Origin: Candidatus Rifleibacterium amylolyticum
Lineage (GTDB): Bacteria > Muiribacteriota > Ozemobacteria > Ozemobacterales > Ozemobacteraceae
Direction of reading: 5' to 3'
Length of the DNA stretch: 64,000 bases
NCBI GenBank assembly: GCA_009917695.1
Contig: JAACJG010000005.1
Coordinates: 62,001-126,000 of the forward strand
Positions 33,947 through 40,907 of this stretch are shown here, piece after piece (the first letter of the stretch is position 1; the number at the start of each line of letters is the position of its first letter). Below the pieces are notes generated by a model that saw only the letters and a list, made by a program, of their open reading frames with translations, was not told the origin of the DNA and made no database searches. Position numbers and translations under genes: made by a program.

Positions 33947-34558
33947 ATGCAAAAAGACAGCATAAAATCAGCCCGGTCACCGCGACAAGACAGCAATGGC
34001 AATCAAACCAACCGCCAAAGGTCACAAGCCGTAAACGCAGACAAAGCGGCCAGATTGGGCCGGAACGGCGGCTGCATGCTCCTGATCTCCAAATTTCTTC
34101 TGCTGATGTTTCCGCTGCTGTTTATAGGCTTTGGCGTGCAGATGTTCTACAAGAACTGGCAGGCACTTGACTGGCCCGAGGTGCCCATCGTCATCGGCGG
34201 TTCCGATGCCGGCAGCAGCTATGACGAGGATTCAGAAACCGGCGAAAAAACCTGGTCAATCGACGTCAGGCTGCACTTTGACGGATCTTATGAGGGGAAG
34301 CCGATTTCCGGAAGCTTTGTGCGCTCGAGCCGTTTTGGCAGTGCCGAGCCAACTCCGGATGAGATCGAAAAGCAGCGCCAGGCAACGCTGGTCAGCTACC
34401 AGCGCGACGGCCTGACCGCCCGCGTCAACCCTCTGGATACCAGCGAGACCCTGGTCGAACCGTCTCTGGTCGGCGCGACTTTCATGGTTCTGATCGGCAT
34501 CGGCCTGCTCATTCTGTTCATCCGCAAACACCACAAAATCTCAGAAGACGACATATGA
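33947..34558 (+). CDS. DUF3592-type membrane protein
   Basis: A 203-residue protein: a polar 40-residue start, a membrane helix (about 44-65), an exported beta-rich domain with W-x-x-V-P-I-V-I and Y-x-x-x-G-L-T-A-R-V-N-P features of DUF3592, and a second helix (about 172-192). It begins 10 bp after the permease gene with AAGGGA upstream, so it is probably in that operon, though no transport role is known for the family. An internal ATG at 34076 could be the real start. Confidence 0.6.
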   Translation: MQKDSIKSARSPRQDSNGNQTNRQRSQAVNADKAARLGRNGGCMLLISKFLLLMFPLLFIGFGVQMFYKNWQALDWPEVPIVIGGSDAGSSYDEDSETGEKTWSIDVRLHFDGSYEGKPISGSFVRSSRFGSAEPTPDEIEKQRQATLVSYQRDGLTARVNPLDTSETLVEPSLVGATFMVLIGIGLLILFIRKHHKISEDDI

Positions 34559-34734
34559 GAACTGGCAAACTCGCCACTGCCTCGCGTGTCTTCGAAATCA
34601 GCCTGTTTGTCGCTTCTCCGGGCTATGTCGGTAGAATCGAATAAATGCTTTTTCTGATCGCTGATGCAATGATTGCAATAGTTCTGTTTAACATCAATCT
34701 TAACCAGAACCAGTAATTTTTCTTGCCACTTTTG

Positions 34735-34768
34735 GCAATAATTGGTAATAATTATTACCAGTTATTGC
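34735..34768. promoter_or_regulatory. 34-bp near-perfect palindrome, candidate operator
   Basis: Left half GCAATAATTGGTAATAA and right half TTATTACCAGTTATTGC are complementary at 16 of 17 positions, the exception being a T-G pair. It ends 35 bp before the ATG of the AAA ATPase gene. A further short dyad TTGCCA-4 nt-TGGCAA (34723-34738) overlaps its left edge. This looks like a repressor-binding region or a leader hairpin. Confidence 0.7.
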
Positions 34769-34803
34769 ATTAATCGGTAAAATTAAAAGCCGGAGGCTTC
34801 TTC

Positions 34804-36102
34804 ATGATCGACATGCTTAAAGAAGTGATCCTGGATTTTCAGGAGCTTGATCTGCCAAACAGCGTACCCAGACGGCTCGCTGTTACGCCCGTACCCGGCA
34901 AGGCCACAGTTTGCATCGGGGTACGTCGCAGCGGCAAATCGACTTTCATGTTCCAGCTTATGAAAAAGCTGCAAAAAGCTGGGGTTGCCAGTCAGAACAT
35001 TCTCTATCTCAATTTTTTCGATGATCGTCTGCACGGATTGCAACATGATAATTTGAGCGTGATTATGGAAGCCTATTTCTCGCTCTATCCTGAGAAGAAA
35101 AACGCCGAGAAAATATACTGTTTTTTTGATGAAATACAGGTTGTGCCGGGCTGGGAGCCATTCGTAGACCGTCTGATGCGGACAGAAAAGTGCGAGGTGT
35201 ATATAACCGGTTCGTCGGCTCAGATGCTCTCACGTGAGATCGCAACCCAGATGCGCGGCAGGGCACTATCCTGGGAGATATTCCCCTTTTCATTCCGGGA
35301 ATTTCTCGACTGCAAAAAGATAAAGAGCGACGGTTCGCTCTCGACCAAAACACGTCTGACAATCCAGAAGGCGTTCGAAGAATTCTGGGAAACCGGCGGT
35401 TTTCCTGAAGTTGCAGGCCTTGAAAAAATGATGCGGATAAAGATACATCAGGAGTATTTCAACGCAATGCTGTTCCGCGACCTGGTTGAACGCCATGATA
35501 TCCCTCACCCCAGGGCGGTCACTGATCTGGCGCATTGGCTGGTCGACAACACAGGCTCTCTGTATTCAATCAACAACCTGACAGGCTATCTGAAATCCCT
35601 CGGTCACAGGGTTCCAAAATCAGCCGTATCCGACTATCTGGAATGGTTTGAAGACGCCTATATTTTGTTTACTGTTCGCATCTTTGATGCATCTCTGTCC
35701 AGGGCCAATGCGAACCCCAAGAAAATTTACTGCATCGACCACGCGCTGGTAACGTCGATCAGTTCAGGCATTCTGGTCAACTCAGGCCATCTTCTGGAAA
35801 ACCTTGTATTCAGCGCGCTGCGCCGGGTCACGCCAGACATCTTTTACTACAAAACCAGGGCGGGGCGCGAGGTTGATTTCATCTACGGGCGAAAGGGGTC
35901 ATCTCGCGGGCTCATTCAAGTCTGTGAATCAATCGCCGACCAGCAGACCCGCAAACGCGAAACTGCCGCCCTGACAGAAGCCATGATCGAGCTGAAACTA
36001 TCACAAGGCCTCATCGTTACGCGTAACGAAGAAGAACAGATACTGGTAGATTCCGGTAAAATCGACGTGGTTCCTGCCTGGCGTTTTCTGCTGGACATGT
36101 AG
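34804..36102 (+). CDS. AAA ATPase with DUF4143 domain
   Basis: A 432-residue protein of the widespread AAA_14/DUF4143 group: Walker A G-V-R-R-S-G-K-S-T near residue 40, Walker B-like C-F-F-D-E-I-Q, sensor I-T-G-S-S-A, R-G-R-A and, in the C-terminal DUF4143/nuclease-like part, Y-Y-K-T-R-A-G-R-E-V-D-F-I (a PD-(D/E)xK-like E-V-D-F motif). The biological role is unknown; the family is often strain-variable and may have toxin- or defence-like roles. It is monocistronic and preceded by a large palindrome. GGAGG lies 8 nt before the ATG. Confidence 0.85.
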   Translation: MIDMLKEVILDFQELDLPNSVPRRLAVTPVPGKATVCIGVRRSGKSTFMFQLMKKLQKAGVASQNILYLNFFDDRLHGLQHDNLSVIMEAYFSLYPEKKNAEKIYCFFDEIQVVPGWEPFVDRLMRTEKCEVYITGSSAQMLSREIATQMRGRALSWEIFPFSFREFLDCKKIKSDGSLSTKTRLTIQKAFEEFWETGGFPEVAGLEKMMRIKIHQEYFNAMLFRDLVERHDIPHPRAVTDLAHWLVDNTGSLYSINNLTGYLKSLGHRVPKSAVSDYLEWFEDAYILFTVRIFDASLSRANANPKKIYCIDHALVTSISSGILVNSGHLLENLVFSALRRVTPDIFYYKTRAGREVDFIYGRKGSSRGLIQVCESIADQQTRKRETAALTEAMIELKLSQGLIVTRNEEEQILVDSGKIDVVPAWRFLLDM

Positions 36103-36167
36103 AAATAATCTTTCCACATTTACCTGCAGACCTTTGCGGGAAAAGCGCAGCCAGAATCGGCATTTGC

Positions 36168-36332
36168 TCAGCTGCGGTCTTTTTCGTCTTCGGCTTTGAG
36201 TTCGGCGAGTTCGCGTTTGATCATGCCGATTTTCATGTCGTGATAAGGCGAGTCTTCCCAGAACTGGGATTCCTTGTAGGCCAGCTCTTTTTCGAGCTCT
36301 TTAATTCTGACCTGTCTCGCAGCCCGATCCAT
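36168..36332 (-). CDS. Small helical protein, 54 aa
   Basis: A short frame with a strong AGAGGTGAT ribosome site. The protein is highly charged and helical: V-R-I-K-E-L-E-K-E-L-A-Y-K-E-S-Q then D-M-K-I-G-M-I-K-R-E-L-A-E-L-K, a probable two-helix coiled coil. It lies just after the terminator of the lyase gene. No family recognised, but codon use and ribosome site support a real gene. Confidence 0.6.
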   Translation of the reverse strand: MDRAARQVRIKELEKELAYKESQFWEDSPYHDMKIGMIKRELAELKAEDEKDRS

Positions 36333-36377
36333 AATCACCTCTAAATCTGAACAAAATGCATTCCTTTAAATTACTAC

Positions 36378-36413
36378 AAAAACTGCCCTGCCGAATCTAC
36401 CACGGCAGGGCAG
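36378..36413 (-). terminator. Terminator of the tryptophanase-type gene
   Basis: An 11-bp perfect stem CTGCCCTGCCG/CGGCAGGGCAG with a 9-nt loop is followed on the minus strand by five T residues, 17 bp after the stop codon. Confidence 0.9.
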
Positions 36414-36429
36414 AGCTATAGTTTCAGGA

Positions 36430-37803
36430 TTACTTTACCGGTGCGAAGCGGGCGGTGAAATGGCGCAGGAAAGGAGCTTCCCAGACGATTTTGAGGCCTT
36501 TCGCCTTTTTGCGCTGCTGATAGGTTTCGATAATCGCTTCGACGGCGTAGTCGAAATGGCTCTGAGTGTAGACGCGACGCGGAAAAGCGAGGCGCACGAG
36601 TTCCATCGCTGCCGGAATTTCCTTGCCGGTCTTCTTGTCTTTTTTGCCGAACATGACGGTGCCGATTTCGACGCCGCGAATGCCGCCGGTGCGATAGAGT
36701 TCACAGCAGAGCACCTGTCCCGGATACTGTTCGGCCGGGATGTGCGGATAAACCGACTTCGCATCTATGTACACCGCGTGACCGCCGGTCGGGCGGATGA
36801 TGCCGATTCCGGCTGCGAGCAGGCGCTCGCCCATGTATTCGGCAGTGCGCACGCGATAGCGCAGATAGTCTTCGTCAAGCGCTTCCATCAGACCAACGGC
36901 AAGCGCATCGAGGTCGCGGCCGGCCAGCCCGCCGTAGCTCGGAAAGCCTTCGGTGAGAATCAGCAGATTGCGGCAGCTGGCGGCGAGATCGCCGTCGTTC
37001 ATGGCGAGGAAGCCGCCGATATTGACCATACCGTCTTTTTTGGCGCTCATTGTGCAGCCGTCGGCATAAGAAAACATTTCCTGCGCGATTTCGAGCGGCG
37101 TCTTCTTCTCGTAGCCCTTCTCGCGAATCTTGATGAAATAGGCGTTCTCGGCAAAGCGGCAGGCGTCGATGAAGAACGGCACCTTGTATTTTTTGTAAAT
37201 CTTCGCGGCGGCCTTGATGTTTTCCATCGAAACCGGCTGGCCGCCGCCCGAATTGTTGGTGACGGTCATCATACCGAGCGGCACCTTTTTGTGGTTCTTT
37301 TTGAGAAATTCTTCGAGTTTGGCCAGGTCGATGTTGCCCTTGAACGGGTGTATCAGAGCCGGCTGTTTGCCTTCGGGAATGACGAGATCGACGGCTTCGG
37401 CGCCCTGATACTCGACATTGGCGCGAGTCGTGTCGAAATGCGTATTATTGGGAACGCAATCGCCCTTTTTGAGGGCGGTTGTGAACAGAATCTTTTCGGC
37501 GGCGCGACCCTGATGAGTAGGAATCACGTGCTTGAAACCGGTGATCTTCTGCACAGTGCTTTCGAAATTGTAAAAGCTCTTGCTGCCGGCATAGGCTTCA
37601 TCGCCGGTTATCATGGCAGCCCACTGTTTGTCGCTCATGGCACCGGTTCCGCTGTCGGTGAGAAAATCGAGCAGAACGTTGTCAGCCTTGATCAGAAACG
37701 GGTTGTAAAAAGCCTCTTTCAGCAGCTGCACGCGCTGTTTTTCGGTAGTCTGGCGAATCGGCTCGACCATCTTGATTTTGAAAGGTTCAATCAAAGTCTT
37801 CAT
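36430..37803 (-). CDS. tnaA: Tryptophanase / tyrosine phenol-lyase family enzyme, tryptophanase-like
   Basis: A PLP beta-eliminating lyase of 457 residues. Family motifs: D-L-L/F-L-T-D-S-G-T, G-D-E-A-Y-A-G-S, I-P-T-H-Q-G-R, PLP lysine in S-A-K-K-D (Lys256), G-G-H-A-V and I-P-R/F-P-R-R-V-Y-T. The substrate loop reads G-V-E-I-G (Val378, Ile380), as in tryptophanase (V-E-I-G), whereas tyrosine phenol-lyase has M-E-R-G with a phenol-binding Arg. The length is nearer to the phenol-lyase. Expected reaction: L-tryptophan to indole, pyruvate and ammonia. No tnaB permease or TnaC leader is present. Confidence 0.85.
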   Translation of the reverse strand: MKTLIEPFKIKMVEPIRQTTEKQRVQLLKEAFYNPFLIKADNVLLDFLTDSGTGAMSDKQWAAMITGDEAYAGSKSFYNFESTVQKITGFKHVIPTHQGRAAEKILFTTALKKGDCVPNNTHFDTTRANVEYQGAEAVDLVIPEGKQPALIHPFKGNIDLAKLEEFLKKNHKKVPLGMMTVTNNSGGGQPVSMENIKAAAKIYKKYKVPFFIDACRFAENAYFIKIREKGYEKKTPLEIAQEMFSYADGCTMSAKKDGMVNIGGFLAMNDGDLAASCRNLLILTEGFPSYGGLAGRDLDALAVGLMEALDEDYLRYRVRTAEYMGERLLAAGIGIIRPTGGHAVYIDAKSVYPHIPAEQYPGQVLCCELYRTGGIRGVEIGTVMFGKKDKKTGKEIPAAMELVRLAFPRRVYTQSHFDYAVEAIIETYQQRKKAKGLKIVWEAPFLRHFTARFAPVK

Positions 37804-38148
37804 ATCACACCTCGTGTATATCTGATTCCATGCGACAACGCACGACAGTCAGCAGAATAACACGCCGCGCCCACCAGGTAAAGAAAAACCCGCACCCTTC
37901 GCCAGCACCGGAGAAATCTTGAGGACATCCACAGATTGCTCGATTACGCAGATAAGAAGCAGCAATTCGCGGCAAAAAGTCAGGCTTGGATCCTGCGACT
38001 GCGCCCGCCTTCGCTCATCCGCCTACGCTGGCGCTTCGGCGCAGGCGAATTGTGATTTGCCGGGAATCGCTGAAAAACGGCCACGGATTTCGCACAATTA
38101 TTACAGGAATGTTATAATCAAATAAAACTTACTTGGAGAAAACTTATC
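37804..38148. repeat. Intergenic repeat debris before hicBA
   Basis: Contains a fragment of the CCGCAGATT-type repeat (about 37928-37960) and a piece of the GTCGCAGAATCC family (GGATCCTGCGACTGCGC from 37989) followed by a GC-rich palindromic stretch ending about 38052. The hicBA promoter should lie at 38090-38130, which is AT-rich. No gene is seen. Confidence 0.5.
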
Positions 38149-38397
38149 GTGCTGAACAGATATCTTGAGGCCGCCCTGAAGCATGCAAAATACGAAATGA
38201 TTGACGATGAAGAGTCTTTTTATGCTGAAATACCCGGTTTTAAGGGAGTCTACGCCTCGGCGGCAAACCTCGAGGACTGCAGGAATAAGCTTGCAGAAGT
38301 TCTTGAAGAATGGGTGCTCTTCCGCATCTATCAGCATCTTGAACTGCCTACGGTCGATGGCCTGAAAATCCAGATCATCAAAGACCTCGCCGCCTGA
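38149..38397 (+). CDS. hicB: HicB-family antitoxin
   Basis: An 82-residue protein with the HicB partial RNase H-like fold: F-Y-A-E-I-P-G-F-K-G-V-Y-A-S-A-A-N-L-E-D-C, then a C-terminal G-L-K-I-Q-I-I-K segment. It would neutralise HicA and repress the operon; no clear C-terminal ribbon-helix-helix is visible, so DNA binding is uncertain. GTG start with GGAG upstream. Its stop overlaps the hicA ATG (TGATG). The antitoxin-first order is less usual than hicAB. Confidence 0.82.
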   Translation: MLNRYLEAALKHAKYEMIDDEESFYAEIPGFKGVYASAANLEDCRNKLAEVLEEWVLFRIYQHLELPTVDGLKIQIIKDLAA

Positions 38398-38615
38398 TGC
38401 CGCCATTCAAACCAATATCTCGTGAGAATCTGATCAAAGCTCTCAGAAAAGCCGGATTTGAAGGCCCTTTTTCTGGCGGGAAGCACCAGTTTATGTTACG
38501 TGGCGATCTGTCGCTGACCCTTCCCAATCCTCATCGCGGCGAAATCGGCCGCGATCTTTTACAGAGGATTCTGAGGCAGGCCGAAATCTCCAGAGAAGAG
38601 TTCGAAAATCTCTGA
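38397..38615 (+). CDS. hicA: HicA-family mRNA interferase toxin
   Basis: A 72-residue double-stranded-RNA-binding-fold toxin. Features: L-I-K-A-L-R-K-A-G-F, the catalytic His in G-G-K-H-Q-F-M, and the L-P-N-P-H-R-G-E-I-G-R-D-L-L-Q-R-I-L-R-Q-A motif. HicA cleaves mRNA when released from HicB. The catalytic residue is intact, so it should be functional. Coupled to hicB. Confidence 0.88.
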   Translation: MPPFKPISRENLIKALRKAGFEGPFSGGKHQFMLRGDLSLTLPNPHRGEIGRDLLQRILRQAEISREEFENL

Positions 38616-39145
38616 TTTAGAAATACAACCCAATTTTGATGTCATTGTTTTAGAAAAACAACTCTTTTTAACAATCAAATCAACCTGAATGTATATTCCC
38701 AGCATCTGATAAGCTGTTACAGAGTAAAACAGCTGAAGAAAATCCACAGATTGCGCCGATGAAAACTGCAATTCTAAATAAAAAGCAGGCATGGATCCTG
38801 CGACTGCGCGCAGGATGCGCTTATTGTTGCCCCGTTTTGGTCATTCTACGCGTATCACAACGTAGGGGTTCAACATGTTGAACCCCTACACAGAAATCAC
38901 TGTTGACAGCAAATTTCTTAAAAAGAAATCTGCGGTCATCTGTGTAATCACCCAAACGGCCTGCTTATCTTTAATCTGCGGGTATCTGCGAAATCGGCGG
39001 ATAACTCTTAACTGGCCGGCTGATTTCCGGCGGACTATGAATAATTATGTCAGGTCTTACATTGTGCAGACCGACATGATAGAATTTCGTCTGTTATCGT
39101 AAGGAAATTCGCAGACTGACGAGTGAAGTCGAGCCTCAGCAAAGG
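38616..39145. repeat. Intergenic region made of repeat fragments
   Basis: About 530 bp without a gene. It holds CCACAGATTGCGCCGATGAAAA (from about 38744), GGATCCTGCGACTGCGCGC (38792), the 28-bp palindrome at 38862-38889, and two inverted CTGCGG/ATCTGTGTAATC fragments (about 38930-39003). The last 100 bp before 39146 should contain the promoter of the SEC-C protein gene. The pieces look like nested decayed mobile repeats. Confidence 0.55.
38862..38889. repeat. 28-bp perfect palindrome
   Basis: GTAGGGGTTCAACA on the left is the exact reverse complement of the right half. It could fold into a 12-bp hairpin. Short palindromes of the form GTAGGGG...CCCCTAC are frequent in environmental genomes and may be minimal transposable repeats. 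Confidence 0.8.
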
Positions 39146-40138
39146 ATGGCAGCAATGAACGACACACAACAGTCGCCCATACAGAAAATAGAATGGGATT
39201 GGAAACCCTACCCTGAGCAGGCCCTCAACGAAATAATTGCCGACAAAGAAATATATCTTCCGCAGATGCGGGCGATAATGCAGCGTGTCATCGATGAACC
39301 CGACTTTTTCATTAAAGAAGAAGATTACATGGGCCATCTGTTTGCGGTCTATCTACTTTCGTTTTGGCGCGACACAGAATCCTTCGAGCTGATCATCGAT
39401 GCCTTTGTCGATAAAGAAGTCGATATAATCTGGAACGACATTTTACACGAAATTGGCAGATTCATCGTTTCGACCTGGAATGGCAACCTCAGAAAAATCT
39501 TAGATTTCATAAAGAACGACGGTGTTGATAAATATGTACGCATGAATGCTTTCGGCGGTCTGGTCAGTCTGTTTTTCAGGGAAAAAATCACGCGGGAGCA
39601 ACTGCTCGAAAGCGCACGCGAAATTATCCGAGACTGCCGGCGCCATAAAAACCAGGTGTTTTTTGCCGGATTTATCTGCGAATGCAGCGATTTTTACTGC
39701 CCGGAACTGCATGAAGAAATACGTGGTCTCTTCGAAAATAAGCTTGTCGATACTGACTGGGTGGGCCTTGAAAATTTCGAAAAAGACCAGAAAACCAGGC
39801 AAAACGAAAACGAAAAAAAAGACAGTCCTCGTCGGCAACCGATCGAAAATATCCATGAAGAGCTTTCAGACTGGGCAATGTTCAGTGAGTCGGAAGATGA
39901 AGCCTTTGACGATTACGATGGCTATTGGGACGATGACGATTCGGATGAAGATGATTTTGATGAAGATGATTTGAACGAAGACTATCTGGACGAAGACTAT
40001 CTGGACGAAGATGAGGATCTCGATGAATTTGAACCTCAACAGGTTCAGTCCTCGACCGAAAAATACCCCGGCACCGGCCGCAATGACCCCTGCCCCTGCG
40101 GCAGCGGCAAAAAATACAAAAAGTGCTGCCTTGAATAA
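39146..40138 (+). CDS. DUF1186-like protein with acidic tract and SEC-C motif
   Basis: A 330-residue protein. Residues 1-205 are helical and resemble DUF1186. About residues 245-295 are a strongly acidic tract with D-Y-L-D-E and D-E-D-D repeats. The C-terminus is a SEC-C zinc motif, N-D-P-C-P-C-G-S-G-K-K-Y-K-K-C-C. SEC-C domains occur in SecA and in many small proteins with nucleic acid or metal links. Start is the ATG at 39146 or the one 9 nt later. Monocistronic. Function unknown. Confidence 0.75.
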   Translation: MAAMNDTQQSPIQKIEWDWKPYPEQALNEIIADKEIYLPQMRAIMQRVIDEPDFFIKEEDYMGHLFAVYLLSFWRDTESFELIIDAFVDKEVDIIWNDILHEIGRFIVSTWNGNLRKILDFIKNDGVDKYVRMNAFGGLVSLFFREKITREQLLESAREIIRDCRRHKNQVFFAGFICECSDFYCPELHEEIRGLFENKLVDTDWVGLENFEKDQKTRQNENEKKDSPRRQPIENIHEELSDWAMFSESEDEAFDDYDGYWDDDDSDEDDFDEDDLNEDYLDEDYLDEDEDLDEFEPQQVQSSTEKYPGTGRNDPCPCGSGKKYKKCCLE

Positions 40139-40147
40139 AGCACAGGG

Positions 40148-40426
40148 CTATTTATAAGCTGATTTCCGTGGCGCCAGATTTATTATGAATACGATGACCT
40201 TTTCGTTGTCTACTTTATAGAAAAGTCTGTAGTCGCCGATGCGATAGCGGTGATAGTCAGACAGCTCGCCTTTCAGGCGCTTTATGTTGGGGCCAAAGAA
40301 TGGATTCTGCCTCAGTATCGGGTAGACATAGTCAGTGATCTTTTTGTAAATCCTGCTCAAATTATTGTTTTGTGCAATAAGCTTCGAGAAGGTTTCTGTT
40401 TCAGCGATCTTGAATCTGTCAGACAA
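40148..40426 (-). CDS. RelE/ParE-family toxin
   Basis: A compact protein of about 92 residues with the RelE/ParE fold: F-S-K-L-I, I-K-R-L-K-G-E-L-S-D-Y-H-R-Y-R-I-G-D-Y-R-L-F-Y and V-F-I-I-N-L-A-P-R-K-S-A-Y. The R-I-G-D-Y-R-L-F-Y strand is diagnostic. These toxins cut mRNA on ribosomes or block gyrase. I take the TTG at 40426, which overlaps the antitoxin stop by 8 bp and has AAGGG upstream; a further upstream ATG would overlap by 50 bp. Confidence 0.82.
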   Translation of the reverse strand: MSDRFKIAETETFSKLIAQNNNLSRIYKKITDYVYPILRQNPFFGPNIKRLKGELSDYHRYRIGDYRLFYKVDNEKVIVFIINLAPRKSAYK

Positions 40427-40658
40427 TTTTGTATCTACCCTTTTTGATATCGGCTTCGGCATTTTCAAAAGATTTCAGCAGATTTTCGTCGCTCAAAATT
40501 TCCTGCAATTCCAGATCAGAAACTGAATTCTCGTCTGTCAGATACTTCAGGGCAGCATATTCAATAAAATTTGAGATAGTTCTAAGTTCACCCTGAGCCG
40601 CAGTCTTTATCAGCTCATAGATTTTATCATCGAGCCTGATCGTTATGGTTTTAGTCAT
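40419..40658 (-). CDS. Ribbon-helix-helix antitoxin
   Basis: A 79-residue protein starting M-T-K-T-I-T-I-R-L-D-D-K-I-Y-E-L-I, the ribbon and first helix of a CopG/RelB-type RHH protein. The acidic, helical C-terminus should wrap the toxin. The ATG at 40658 is 8 nt after AGGAG; earlier ATGs are too close to that site. It precedes the RelE-like toxin and probably represses the pair. Confidence 0.82.
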   Translation of the reverse strand: MTKTITIRLDDKIYELIKTAAQGELRTISNFIEYAALKYLTDENSVSDLELQEILSDENLLKSFENAEADIKKGRYKIV

Positions 40659-40907
40659 TTTCATTCTCCTATGCTTCAAAAGTATTCTAAAATGAAGAAA
40701 TTGTCAAGAAGCGAAAAACATCCGCAGATTACACCGATTACGCAGATGAAAAGCATTTATTCGCAGTGAGAAACAGGCATGAATCCTGCGACTGCGCGTA
40801 GCAAAGCGAAGTCGCAGAACCCAGGTTTCGATGCGCGGTTAAGCCTCAAAAATAATCTGCGGTCATCTGTGTAATCGGCGGAAAAGTTCTGCGAGGTCTG
40901 CTGCGCG
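40659..40907. repeat. Repeat-filled spacer
   Basis: Holds a CATCCGCAGATTACACCGAT fragment (from about 40718), a GAATCCTGCGACTGCGCGTAG fragment of the GTCATTCTG family (40783-40829) and an inverted CTGCGGTCATCTGTGTAATC piece (about 40858-40878). The two Cgcagatt-type pieces face each other and may be the ends of one decayed element enclosing the other. No gene. Confidence 0.55.

Noticed and set aside
34804-36102. AAA/DUF4143 ATPase considered as an abortive-infection gene
   Set aside because: The family is broad with unknown roles, and no second component is adjacent, so no defence function is claimed.
36460-37860. A 466-codon plus-strand frame antisense to the lyase gene
   Set aside because: It is a product of GC-biased codon positions of the real minus-strand gene, has no ribosome site and encodes low-information sequence; the lyase reading is unambiguous.
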